A stretch of DNA of 64,000 nt, taken from Halopseudomonas pachastrellae. GTDB lineage: Bacteria > Pseudomonadota > Gammaproteobacteria > Pseudomonadales > Pseudomonadaceae. Below the pieces are notes generated by a model. It was given only the letters and a program-made list of their open reading frames with translations, was not told where the DNA came from and did no database searches. The DNA is taken from assembly GCF_900114765.1 (NCBI RefSeq), contig NZ_FOUD01000015.1:1-64000 (forward strand), read 5' to 3'. Position 1 is the first letter of the stretch; the number at the start of each line of letters is the position of its first letter. Both the position numbers and the translations under genes were made by a program. Positions 48,539 to 57,239 of this stretch are shown in pieces.

Positions 48539-49333
48539 ATGAATTTTGCTGCTCTTCTCGCCGCTTTTGATCAGTCCTCGGATTGCACTGTCACCGTACC
48601 GCCCGAGTGGGCCCAGGGCCGTGCCGGCTACGGCGGCCTGGTTGCCGCACTAGTACTGCGTGGCATGCGAGCCAGCCTTGCCGAGCCGCGACCGGTGCGC
48701 TCGCTGGCGATAACCTTTGTTGGTCCGGTTCAGCCCGGTATTCCCGTACAGGTTCAGGCAGAAGTGCTGCGCGAAGGCCGTGCGGTGACGCAGGTGCTGG
48801 GCCGTGCGGTACAAAATGGCGAGACCATGTGTATCGTGCAGGGCAGCTTTGGCGCGGGCCGCCCCTCAAGTGTCGATGTGCCGGCTGAGCCTGCGCCTGC
48901 CGCGCCTGCGCCAGAGACCTGCCAGCGCACGCCCTTTGTTGAGGGTGTGATGCCCAACTTTCTGCGTTATTTCGATACCCGCTGGACCTTTGGTGACTAC
49001 CCCTGCACCAATAGCCGCAAGCGCGAGATGGGCGGCTGGATGCGTTTTGACGAGCCGCTTGCGCAGTTCGATGAGGTGCATCTGGTCGGTCTGGTCGACG
49101 TATGGCCACCCGCGGTACTGCCGCACCTGAAAGAGCGTGCTCCGGCCAGCTCACTGACCTGGACTATCGAGTTTGTGCAGCCCCAGCCACCGGTCGGTGC
49201 AGACGGCTGGTTGCTCTACAAGGCCATCATTGAGCATGCGCGTGACGGTTATGGGCACTGCTCGGCGATGATCTGGAATCCAGCTGGTGAGCTGGTGGCG
49301 ATCAGTCGGCAGACGGTTACGGTGTTTGGGTAA
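48539..49333 (+). CDS. Acyl-CoA thioesterase-like protein (TesB/4HBT_3 type)
   Basis: A 264-residue double-hotdog protein. The N-terminal half has GYGGLVAALVLRGMRAS and RSLAITFVGPVQPG; the C-terminal half has WPPAVLPHL, SLTWTIEFVQP and YGHCSAMIWNPAGELVAISRQ, the usual landmarks of thioesterase-superfamily acyl-CoA hydrolases. The substrate chain is unknown. Single gene. Confidence 0.87.
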   Translation: MNFAALLAAFDQSSDCTVTVPPEWAQGRAGYGGLVAALVLRGMRASLAEPRPVRSLAITFVGPVQPGIPVQVQAEVLREGRAVTQVLGRAVQNGETMCIVQGSFGAGRPSSVDVPAEPAPAAPAPETCQRTPFVEGVMPNFLRYFDTRWTFGDYPCTNSRKREMGGWMRFDEPLAQFDEVHLVGLVDVWPPAVLPHLKERAPASSLTWTIEFVQPQPPVGADGWLLYKAIIEHARDGYGHCSAMIWNPAGELVAISRQTVTVFG

Positions 49334-49404
49334 ATTACTGCCGTGCTCGGGTGCTTGTGTCGAGCGGCGTGCAAAGGATTTGGCTTGCTGCTGTAGTGGA
49401 GCCC

Positions 49405-49638
49405 GCCTTTCGCCTTTTACGACGAGCCAAGGGGAGCTGCTTGCCCAGCCATCCCCCGGGCACCCGACTACGCGGCCCTTCGGGTTCGCTGCGTTGCTCG
49501 GCCTGACGGGGGTGGCCGGCGAGGTAGTCATAAAACTCGTCGCTTCGCTCCTCAGATATCCTATGACTCTTTTTCCCGTCAGTCCTGCGCTACTCGCCCG
49601 CGTAAACGGGACAACCCCTGTGCACGTTTCACCATGCG
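49405..49638 (+). repeat. Dispersed intergenic repeat, copy A
   Basis: About 230 bases filling the gap between two convergent genes. It matches copy B at 62119-62325 in the same orientation through shared blocks: GAGCCAAGGGGAGCTGCTTG, GGGTTCGCTG then GTTGCTCG, AAACTCGTCGCT, GCTCCTCAGA, ATCCTATGACTCTTTTTCCC, CGCGTAAA and TGTGCAC. Copy A has additional bases in the middle (CCCGGGCACCCGACTACG). It codes for nothing evident on either strand. The 334-base gap at 49334-49667 holds nothing else recognisable. Confidence 0.8.
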
Positions 49639-49667
49639 TGTTTTGGACAGGCGTTATTCGAGCTCTT

Positions 49668-50633
49668 TTACTTACGCGCCACCAGTGTCGCGCGCAACGG
49701 CGCCGGGTAGCCTTCAATGGTCTTGCTGCTGTCGGCCGGGTCAAGGAAGGACGGCAATGACTGAAAGCGCATCCAGTCGGTGCTGCGCTGCTCGTCCACA
49801 CTGGTGCGATTCAGATCGACGCAGCGGACGTCGCTGTAGCCCGCGCGGCGCAGCATGCGCTCAAGCATGGGCACCGATGGCAGGAACCATACGTTGCGCA
49901 TTTGCGCATACCGGTCTTCGGGCAGCAGGCATTGCTGCTCGTCCCCCTCGATAACCAGCGTCTCCATCACCAATTCACCGTCGGGGCGCAGGCAGGCTTT
50001 GAGCTGCAGCAGATGGTCAAGTGGCGAGCGGCGATGGTAGAGCACGCCCATGGAAAACACGGTGTCAAAGGCGGCTGTCGGCTCGGGCAGTTCCTCCAGC
50101 GTGAACGGCAACTGCCAGACCGGCGCGTGCGGCAGGTAGCGCTTGACCGCCTCAAACTGGTTGAGAAACAGCAGGTTGGGGTCTACCCCGATGACCAGCT
50201 CCGCGCCGGCCTGCCACATGCGCCACATGTAGTAGCCGTTGCCACAGCCAATATCCAGTACCCGCTTGCCGCTGAGGTCGATATGCGGCGCCACGCGTTG
50301 CCACTTCCAGTCGGAACGCCACTCCGTATCGACATGCACGCCAAACAGATCGAAGGGCCCCTTGCGCCAGGGGTGCAGCCCCTGAAGCGCGTCATGTAAT
50401 TGCGTCTGCGTGGTCTGATCCAGCGGCGTGTTGCTCCGCAGGCAGACGCCCTCGGAAAAATCGCACTCCACGCCAGCAACCGGTGGCAGCGTGTTCAGGC
50501 TGCTCTGCCAGCGCTCCAGATCGCCATGTTGCAGGCCTTCCAGGCGCTGTTGCAGGCCCGCAGCCAAGGCGCTCTGCCAATGTGCCAGAGGGGAGTGGGA
50601 GAGGGTTTTGAGCAGGGGGCTGTAATCAATCAC
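49668..50633 (-). CDS. cmoB: tRNA U34 carboxymethyltransferase
   Basis: A 321-residue enzyme that uses carboxy-SAM made by CmoA to form uridine-5-oxyacetic acid at the wobble base. It shows [15 protein letters not shown] (SAM-type loop), [20 protein letters not shown] and [15 protein letters not shown]. The start is GTG 50633 ([11 protein letters not shown]), which overlaps the cmoA stop as GTGA; an upstream ATG at 50666 would extend into cmoA. Confidence 0.95.
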   Translation of the reverse strand: MIDYSPLLKTLSHSPLAHWQSALAAGLQQRLEGLQHGDLERWQSSLNTLPPVAGVECDFSEGVCLRSNTPLDQTTQTQLHDALQGLHPWRKGPFDLFGVHVDTEWRSDWKWQRVAPHIDLSGKRVLDIGCGNGYYMWRMWQAGAELVIGVDPNLLFLNQFEAVKRYLPHAPVWQLPFTLEELPEPTAAFDTVFSMGVLYHRRSPLDHLLQLKACLRPDGELVMETLVIEGDEQQCLLPEDRYAQMRNVWFLPSVPMLERMLRRAGYSDVRCVDLNRTSVDEQRSTDWMRFQSLPSFLDPADSSKTIEGYPAPLRATLVARK

Positions 50634-51370
50634 GCGTGAGCAATCATCGAGCAAAAATTGAGACACTGGAACCAGAGATGGCTGTGGCTGAAGCCCGCGT
50701 CGAGCAGGCGCTGCTGGTGCACTTCGAGCGGGTCCGGGCGCATGACGTTTTCAATTGCCGTGCGTTTCTGGGCGATCTCCAGTTCGCTGTAGCCATTGGC
50801 ACGCTTGAAGCCATAGTGCAGTGCTTCAAGGCTGTTCTGGGTCTGGCTGTCGGTAAAGGTCAGCTTTTCTGACAGGATCAGGGCGCCGCCGGGCAGCAGG
50901 GCCTGGCGGATCTGGCGAAGCAGTGCCAGGCGTTGTTCCGGCGGCACAAACTGCAGGGTAAAGTTCAGTACCACCAGCGAGCAGGGTTGCAGTGTCAGCT
51001 CGGTAATATCGGCACAGATCACCTCGGCGGCAATCGGCTCCTCAAGCATGGCATCTTGCGCACTGAGGTACTCGCGGCAGCGCTCGACCATGGCCTCGGC
51101 GTTGTCGACGGCCAGAATCCGGTTACCCTGCTGGGGCAAATGACGGCGCATGGACTGGGTTGCCGCGCCGAGCGAGCAGCCCAGATCGTAGATCAGTGTA
51201 TCGGGCTGGGCATATTGCCTGGCAATGACGCCAATGCTTTCGATAATGGTCGGATAGCCGGGTACCGAGCGCTTGATCATGTCCGGGAAAACCCGCGCAA
51301 CGGCGTGGTCAAAGGTGAAATCATTGACCTTGCTGAAGGGGTTGGCGAACAGGTTGTCGACCTCGGACAT
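50630..51370 (-). CDS. cmoA: Carboxy-SAM synthase
   Basis: A 246-residue enzyme converting SAM and prephenate to carboxy-SAM for CmoB. The fold shows [18 protein letters not shown] and [24 protein letters not shown], both characteristic. It is cotranscribed with cmoB through a 4-base overlap. AAAGCCGGC, a weak ribosome site, precedes the start. Confidence 0.95.
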   Translation of the reverse strand: MSEVDNLFANPFSKVNDFTFDHAVARVFPDMIKRSVPGYPTIIESIGVIARQYAQPDTLIYDLGCSLGAATQSMRRHLPQQGNRILAVDNAEAMVERCREYLSAQDAMLEEPIAAEVICADITELTLQPCSLVVLNFTLQFVPPEQRLALLRQIRQALLPGGALILSEKLTFTDSQTQNSLEALHYGFKRANGYSELEIAQKRTAIENVMRPDPLEVHQQRLLDAGFSHSHLWFQCLNFCSMIAHA

Positions 51371-51693
51371 GCCGGCTTTCCACGTGGCTGAATGGGTAGC
51401 GCATTCTAGCAGGCTTGACAGGGTGGCGGGTGGGTTGCTTGACTTGTTGAGGAAGTGTGCGCTGTGTCACATGGCCAAGTTATTGGCTTTGCAGCTCCAA
51501 AGTGATCATTTTCACTGTTTTTTTGACTATAAATGACCCTGTGGCATTCGATTCGCGTAACGCTGGTGGCATAATGCCGACTTATGCGGCGCCCGTGTCG
51601 GACTACATGGGTAAAACCGCTGATACTAATAGCAATGGACGCACCGGGTAGCGGGGCACTAAGCCGTTACCGACAGGCAAACGAGGAAAGGGT
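51371..51693 (+). promoter_or_regulatory. 323-base divergent intergenic region of cmoA and the second FimV-like gene
   Basis: No gene is recognised. It must hold promoters for both directions. An A+T-rich stretch (51500-51535) with TTGACT at 51523 and a small palindrome GGCAT-A-ATGCC at 51569-51579 are the only visible landmarks. GAGGAAAGG lies just before the ATG at 51694. Confidence 0.45.
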
Positions 51694-53685
51694 ATGGCTG
51701 CCAAACGCCAGATAGTTATTGGGGCCGCTTCGCTAGCGGTACTCTATGCCGGAGTTGCAAATGCGCTGGGGCTAGGGGAGATCCAGCTCAAGTCAGCTCT
51801 GAACCAACCCCTGGATGCGGTGATCGCGTTGCAGGGCGCCGAGGGCCTCGGGCCGTCGGACGTCGTGATCAAGCTGGCAGATTCCTCTGCCTTTGATGCG
51901 GCGGGCATTGAACGGCCCTACTTCCTCACCGGGTTGCAGTTCACCCCGGTGGTGGAGAACCGCCAACTGACGGTGCGCGTAAAATCATCGCAGCCGGTGC
52001 GCGAGCCCTACCTTAACTTTCTCGTCGAGCTGCGTCGTCCCAGTGGCACCTTGTTGCGCGAGTACACGGTATTGCTGGACCCGCCGCTTTACTCCGAGAC
52101 CGCCCCGGTGGCTGTGAACCCGGTGGTCAGTGCGCCGCCACCGCGCTCGCGCATCGCCGACCGCCCCGCCGAATCGGCGCCGCGTCCTGAAGCGGCCTCG
52201 TTGCCTGAATTCAAGCCCCAGCCAGGAGCCGAGCGCTACACGACTGTTTCCGGCGATACGCTTTGGACCATTGCCGAGCGCACGCGTCCTACTCCGGTCG
52301 CCTCCATCAATGACACCATGGCTGCTATCCATTCGCTTAACCGTGGTGCCTTCGTCAATGGTGATATCGACCGTTTGAAGCTGGGCCAGACGTTGGTCCT
52401 GCCGACCGCCGAGCAACTGGGTGGCAGCGGCGATGCCCAAGCCGCTTCCAGCGTGGCGGAGGTGGCTGACGACGATGCCGGTACCGAACAGCGCGCGGCG
52501 CTGCCCAGCAGCCAGGCGAGCAGTAGCGCTCAGGTTGATGGTGCATCCCAGGACGAAGCGCCTGAGACACCGGCGGTGGCGCAGACCGGCGAAGCCCGTC
52601 TGCGCATCGAAGAAGACGAAGTGACAGAGGCAGAAGCCGAGTCAGCCCAGCTGCAAAGCCGGCTGACCGATCTGGAGGGCCGCTTCAATGCTCTGCTGAG
52701 CGAGCTGGATACCCGCGACCGTCAGATTGCTGCACTGCAGGCCGAGCTGGAAGTTCTGCGCGCTGCCCGTGAAGCCGAACAGGAGCAGGCAGCTATGGCC
52801 GGCGCCGGTGGTTCTCTGGGTAGTGGTGGCGGCGGTTCTGATGCATCCCCGTACGGCAGTGATGACCCGGCCGCCGGTGCCATTGCCGCCGAAATGCCTG
52901 CAGCCGCTGAGGAGTCCAAGTCCTCCGGTGGCATGCTTTGGTGGTCTTTGCTGGTCGGCTTGCTGGCCTTTTTGATCGGTTTGGTTGTTTCCCGCCTGCG
53001 CGGTAAGCCGCAGCCGGCAGCACCTGCGCCGGCCAGCAGCGCTCCGCTGTCGGGTTCGGATAATCGCGTTGTCGCCGCTGGTGGCGCTGCTGCTGTTGCC
53101 GCGACCGGTGCGTCTACCAGCGCCGCATTCGAAGACAGTGCAGAAGGTGTTGATTTGTACATCACCTATGGCCGCTTTGCCGAAGCGCGTTCGCTGCTGG
53201 ACAAATCGATTGCCGAAGATCCTGACAACCTGGACCTGCGTTACAAGCAGGCCCGCGTGACCGGCGAGCTGGGTGACGCAGAGGGCTTTGCCGAGCAGTC
53301 TGCTGCTATCGCGCGTCTGGACGGTGACATGCAGCGTGTCGATCAGCTGAAGGCCCGCTTCCCGCAGCTGGAGAAGCCGAATGCAGCGCCGCTGGACACC
53401 GTTGAGGATGTGCTGGCTGGCGATGAAGATTTTGGATCGGCTGAGTTGGATGACGATCTGGATACCAGCGATACGCCGATGAACCTCAATGACTTCACCT
53501 TGGACCCTGACTGGGATCTGATTGAAGGTCTGACTCCCACTCCGGCCCGCAAGAACAGCAAGACCGAGTCTGCTCCGGTAGATGATGAGCCGTTCGAGAG
53601 CAGCCTGCACGAGTTCCCCGAGATTGAGGAATTGGACGAACACGATTCGTTCAACCACCTTGAGCGCGAGGACTCCAAGCGCTGA
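51694..53685 (+). CDS. Second FimV-like LysM protein, lacking the C-terminal FimV motif
   Basis: A 663-residue paralog of the FimV at 28524. Signal peptide (1-25, ending ANALG), FimV N-terminal domain (GLGEIQLKSALNQPLDAVI; LLREYTVLLDPPLY), LysM (about 179-236, TVSGDTLWTIAERTRP), coiled coil (about 310-366), one membrane helix (about 409-432) and TPR-like helices (about 484-558). It then ends in an acidic tail without the LDLARAYIDMGD motif that closes full-length FimV. It probably sits in the inner membrane binding peptidoglycan. It is followed by a shared terminator. Confidence 0.9.
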   Translation: MAAKRQIVIGAASLAVLYAGVANALGLGEIQLKSALNQPLDAVIALQGAEGLGPSDVVIKLADSSAFDAAGIERPYFLTGLQFTPVVENRQLTVRVKSSQPVREPYLNFLVELRRPSGTLLREYTVLLDPPLYSETAPVAVNPVVSAPPPRSRIADRPAESAPRPEAASLPEFKPQPGAERYTTVSGDTLWTIAERTRPTPVASINDTMAAIHSLNRGAFVNGDIDRLKLGQTLVLPTAEQLGGSGDAQAASSVAEVADDDAGTEQRAALPSSQASSSAQVDGASQDEAPETPAVAQTGEARLRIEEDEVTEAEAESAQLQSRLTDLEGRFNALLSELDTRDRQIAALQAELEVLRAAREAEQEQAAMAGAGGSLGSGGGGSDASPYGSDDPAAGAIAAEMPAAAEESKSSGGMLWWSLLVGLLAFLIGLVVSRLRGKPQPAAPAPASSAPLSGSDNRVVAAGGAAAVAATGASTSAAFEDSAEGVDLYITYGRFAEARSLLDKSIAEDPDNLDLRYKQARVTGELGDAEGFAEQSAAIARLDGDMQRVDQLKARFPQLEKPNAAPLDTVEDVLAGDEDFGSAELDDDLDTSDTPMNLNDFTLDPDWDLIEGLTPTPARKNSKTESAPVDDEPFESSLHEFPEIEELDEHDSFNHLEREDSKR

Positions 53686-53700
53686 GCTGGCGGTAATGAA

Positions 53701-53728
53701 AAGGGCGACCCTCGGGTCGCCCTTTTTC
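53701..53728 (+). terminator. Bidirectional terminator between the FimV-like gene and lon
   Basis: AAGGGCGACC and GGGTCGCCCTT around CTC, with a T-run on the plus strand and TTTTC on the minus strand. Confidence 0.92.
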
Positions 53729-53730
53729 GT

Positions 53731-56133
53731 TCAGGCAAACAGCACCTTGGCAACATCACGGAAGTGCCTGGCGAAGTGTACGGTCATGCCCTCGCGCAGG
53801 TAGTCCGGCAGTTCCTCATAGTCACCCCGGTTTGCCTCCGGCAATATCAGCTCGTGAATGCCCTGGCGGCGCGCGGCGATAACCTTTTCGCGAATGCCGC
53901 CAACGGGCAGTACATGGCCGGTCAGCGTGATCTCGCCGGTCATCGCCAGTCCACTGCGGGGCGCCTGCTGGCGGGCTAGCGAGAGTAGGGCGCTGGCGAT
54001 CGTTACGCCGGCGGAGGGGCCGTCCTTTGGCGTTGCTCCTTCCGGGACGTGCAAGTGAACAAAGGCCTCGTCAAAGAAACTGCGCTCTGCCTTGTACGTG
54101 GCGAGGTTGGCGCACAGATAGCTGTAGGCGATTTCGGCCGACTCTTTCATCACCTCGCCCAGTTGGCCGGTCAGTTTGAAGCCCCGGTTGAGGGTGTGTA
54201 TGCGGGTTGCCTCAACGGGCAGGGTGGCGCCGCCCATGGACGTCCAGGCCAGGCCGGTGATGATGCCGATGCCTTTGAGCTGCTTCTCGGTACGAAACGC
54301 CGGTGTGCCAAGCAGGTCTTTGAGGTCGGCTGGCTTGATGCTGATGCGTTTGTCAGGCTGTTCCAGCAATTGCACAACGGATTTGCGCACCAGCTTGCCT
54401 AGCTGCTTCTCCAGGTTGCGTACCCCGGCCTCGCGAGCATAGCCCTCAATCACCTGGTGCAGCGCCTTGTCGGTTATGCGCAGTTGGCTTTTCTTCAAAC
54501 CGGCGCGCTCCAGCTGACGTGGCCAGAGGTGATGCTTGGCGATGGCGAGTTTCTCTTCGGCGATATAGCCAGATAGACGAATGACATCCATACGATCGAG
54601 CAGCGGGCCCGGGATGCTGTCCAGCGTATTGGCGGTGCAGACGAACACGACCTTGGACAGATCCAGTCGCAGGTCCAGGTAGTGATCGAGGAATTGGCTG
54701 TTCTGCTCCGGGTCCAGGGTCTCCAGCAAGGCAGAGGCCGGGTCGCCCTGATGGCTGCTGCCCAGTTTGTCGATCTCATCGAGCATGATGACCGGGTTCA
54801 TTACGCCAACGTCTTTCAGCGCCTGCACGAACTTGCCTGGCATGGCGCCAATGTAGGTGCGGCGATGGCCCTTGATCTCCGCTTCATCGCGCATGCCGCC
54901 AACGCTGAAGCGATAGAACGGACGGTCCAGGCTTTCGGCAATAGAGCGGCCGATGCTGGTCTTGCCGACACCCGGCGGGCCCACCAGCAGGATGATTGAG
55001 CCCGCCACCGAGCCACGGAATGCGCCCACGGCGAGGAACTCGAGAATCCGCTCTTTTACGTCTTTCAAACCATCGTGATCGCGGTCGAGCACCTTGCGCG
55101 CGTGGGCAAGGTCGATCCGATCCGGTGGTGTGATGCCCCAGGGCAGCGCCGTGGCCCAGTCCAGGTAGTTGCGGGTGACGGCGTATTCGGGCGAGCCGGT
55201 CTCCAGTACCGACAGTTTGTTCAGCTCCTCGTCGATGCGTTTCTGTACATCGTCGGGCAGTGTTTTGTCCTCAAGGCGTTCGCGGAATTGCTCGATATCG
55301 GCGGTGCGGTCATCCTTGGACAGCCCCAGCTCCTTCTGGATGATTTTAAGCTGCTCTTTGAGGAAGAACTGGCGCTGGTGATCGCTGATGCTGCGATTGA
55401 CCTCGGCGGTTATCTCACCCTGCAGACGCGCTACTTCAATTTCCTTTTTCAGCAGGCCCAGCACTTTTTCCATGCGGCGCAGGATGCTGACCGTGTCCAG
55501 CACGTCCTGCAGCGCCTCGCCCTTGGCAGAGGTGAGGGCGGCGGCAAAGTCGGACAGGGGCGATGGGTCGTTGGGGCTGAAGCGGTTGAGGTAGTTTTTC
55601 AGCTCTTCGCTGTACAGCGGGTTGAGCGGCAGCAGTTCCTTGATCGCATTGATCAAGGCCATGGCATAGGCGCGCACCTCATCGCGCTCATCGGCCGGCG
55701 CTTCGGGGTACTGGACCTCTACCCGGTACGGCGGCGTCTTGCTCAGCCAGCGGGTGATGCGTACCCGGGTCAGGCCCTGGGCGATGAACTGGATCTTGCC
55801 GTTTTCGCGCACGGCATGGTGAATGCGCACCGCGCAGCCGGTGTCCGGCAGCTGTTGCGGGTCAATCTCACCGTCGGCGTCCAGCGGGCTGTCGACATAG
55901 AACAGCGATAGCGCCTTGTGCTCGGTACCTGCCACCTGCTCAATGGTTTCATGCCAGGGCTGTTCGTTGACGACAACTGGCATGACCTGGGCAGGAAAGA
56001 AGGGGCGGTTGTTGATGGGCAACAGGTGCAGCGTCTTGGGCAACTGCTGGTTGGGTAGCGCTAGGCCAGTGCCGTTGCTCTGGTTGGCGCCGTCCGCGTT
56101 GTGTTCGATGTAGTCTGAATCCTGATCGCTCAT
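53731..56133 (-). CDS. ATP-dependent Lon-type protease (AsrA-like)
   Basis: An 800-residue Lon protease: N-terminal substrate domain (LPINNRPFFPAQVMPVVVNEQPW), helical region, AAA+ module with GPPGVGKTSIGRSIAES, and protease domain with the serine in PKDGPSAGVTIASALLSL and the lysine in GGIREKVIAARRQG. The N-terminus and the location beside pruR and putA match the second Lon of P. aeruginosa (AsrA, linked to heat-shock and aminoglycoside response) rather than the housekeeping Lon. Confidence 0.92.
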   Translation of the reverse strand: MSDQDSDYIEHNADGANQSNGTGLALPNQQLPKTLHLLPINNRPFFPAQVMPVVVNEQPWHETIEQVAGTEHKALSLFYVDSPLDADGEIDPQQLPDTGCAVRIHHAVRENGKIQFIAQGLTRVRITRWLSKTPPYRVEVQYPEAPADERDEVRAYAMALINAIKELLPLNPLYSEELKNYLNRFSPNDPSPLSDFAAALTSAKGEALQDVLDTVSILRRMEKVLGLLKKEIEVARLQGEITAEVNRSISDHQRQFFLKEQLKIIQKELGLSKDDRTADIEQFRERLEDKTLPDDVQKRIDEELNKLSVLETGSPEYAVTRNYLDWATALPWGITPPDRIDLAHARKVLDRDHDGLKDVKERILEFLAVGAFRGSVAGSIILLVGPPGVGKTSIGRSIAESLDRPFYRFSVGGMRDEAEIKGHRRTYIGAMPGKFVQALKDVGVMNPVIMLDEIDKLGSSHQGDPASALLETLDPEQNSQFLDHYLDLRLDLSKVVFVCTANTLDSIPGPLLDRMDVIRLSGYIAEEKLAIAKHHLWPRQLERAGLKKSQLRITDKALHQVIEGYAREAGVRNLEKQLGKLVRKSVVQLLEQPDKRISIKPADLKDLLGTPAFRTEKQLKGIGIITGLAWTSMGGATLPVEATRIHTLNRGFKLTGQLGEVMKESAEIAYSYLCANLATYKAERSFFDEAFVHLHVPEGATPKDGPSAGVTIASALLSLARQQAPRSGLAMTGEITLTGHVLPVGGIREKVIAARRQGIHELILPEANRGDYEELPDYLREGMTVHFARHFRDVAKVLFA

Positions 56134-56252
56134 GTGTTGGCCTTTTCAGTGGTTCATGCTGCAGAGATGGCGGCGGCCGATGGCGATTTCAATAGCGGTT
56201 TTTTTCGGGCACTTGTGGCAGCATGGGCGCCTGCATTGATGGATGGCCCAGC

Positions 56253-57017
56253 ATGCGCACACGCATTCTCGATCTGCCGGTTCAAACCGCGACCCATGCC
56301 CACCCCGAGCACCAACTGGTGATCGGGCTGCGTGGCTGCGCGGATTTTGAAGTGCAGGGGCAGGGCGGGGCGGTCAACCGCCTGCACGCGTGTGTGGTGC
56401 CCAGCGGCGAGGCCCACGCCTTTTCCGGGCGTGGGCACAACAACATGCTGATCATGGATTTACCGGTGGCGGCTGCGGGCGCGCTGGCCAGTGATGGCGC
56501 ACACCGATTGTTCGAGCGGCCGCGCTTTGTGCAGCTGGATCATCAATTACAGGGGCTGCTGGACTTTGCCCAGTACGCGCTGGCCGCGCCGCAAGCGGCT
56601 GACGATGGTCTTGAATGGCATCTGGGCGGCGTGGTGCTTGCTTCCTTGCAGCGGCGTCTGGGCCTGGATGGCGATGTTCAGCGTGCGCGCGGCGCGCTGA
56701 GCGCGCAAGAGCTGCAACGGCTTGAGGCCTATGTGCTGGCCAATCTGGATAGACCGCTCAGTGTTGCAGCGCTCGCCGCGCAGGTGTGTGTCAGCAGTAG
56801 CCATTTTCATGCGCTGTATCGACAGGCCACCGGCATGACGCCGCATCAGCACGTACTGGCGTTGCGTGTGCGTGAGGCGGCGCAGTTGCTGCGTGAAACC
56901 CGCCTGCCGGTTGCCGAGATCGCCAGCCGCTGCGGCTTCTCCAGTCAAAGCGCGTTGACGCACGCGCTGCGACGTCAGCTTGGTGAAACGCCTCGGGCGG
57001 TCCGTCTGAGCGCTTGA
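56253..57017 (+). CDS. pruR: AraC-family regulator, probable proline-utilisation activator
   Basis: A 254-residue protein with an N-terminal cupin-like sensor (HAHPEHQLVIGLRGCADFEVQG, VVPSGEAHAFSGRGHNNMLIMDLP) and a C-terminal AraC double helix-turn-helix (about residues 155-250, LSVAALAAQVCVSSSHFHALYRQATG and VAEIASRCGFSSQSALTHALRRQ). Position between the asrA-type lon and putA is that of PruR in P. aeruginosa. ATG 56253 begins the conserved part. Confidence 0.85.
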   Translation: MRTRILDLPVQTATHAHPEHQLVIGLRGCADFEVQGQGGAVNRLHACVVPSGEAHAFSGRGHNNMLIMDLPVAAAGALASDGAHRLFERPRFVQLDHQLQGLLDFAQYALAAPQAADDGLEWHLGGVVLASLQRRLGLDGDVQRARGALSAQELQRLEAYVLANLDRPLSVAALAAQVCVSSSHFHALYRQATGMTPHQHVLALRVREAAQLLRETRLPVAEIASRCGFSSQSALTHALRRQLGETPRAVRLSA

Positions 57018-57095
57018 GTTCCGAGCTTTTCGCAAAAAAATCAGAGTTTTCTGCAAGATTCCCGTCGGTTCTGCTTCTACAGTCGATGATCGTGC

Positions 57096-57110
57096 CTGCC
57101 GATCTGGCAG
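57096..57110 (+). promoter_or_regulatory. Palindrome in the pruR-putA gap, possible operator
   Basis: CTGCC-GATCT-GGCAG, 130 bases before the putA ATG in a 222-base gap that holds no gene. A regulator site for putA is a guess from position. Confidence 0.25.
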
Positions 57111-57239
57111 TGGCGAATTTACATCACAACAAAGCGGATGGTTCGTCGCCTGCGCCCTGATGGTCTAGGGTGGTAGTAAGGCGAACTCATAACCCGCCGG
57201 CTCACTGCCGAGCCCGGGTCGATCCAGGAGCATGCCAGA

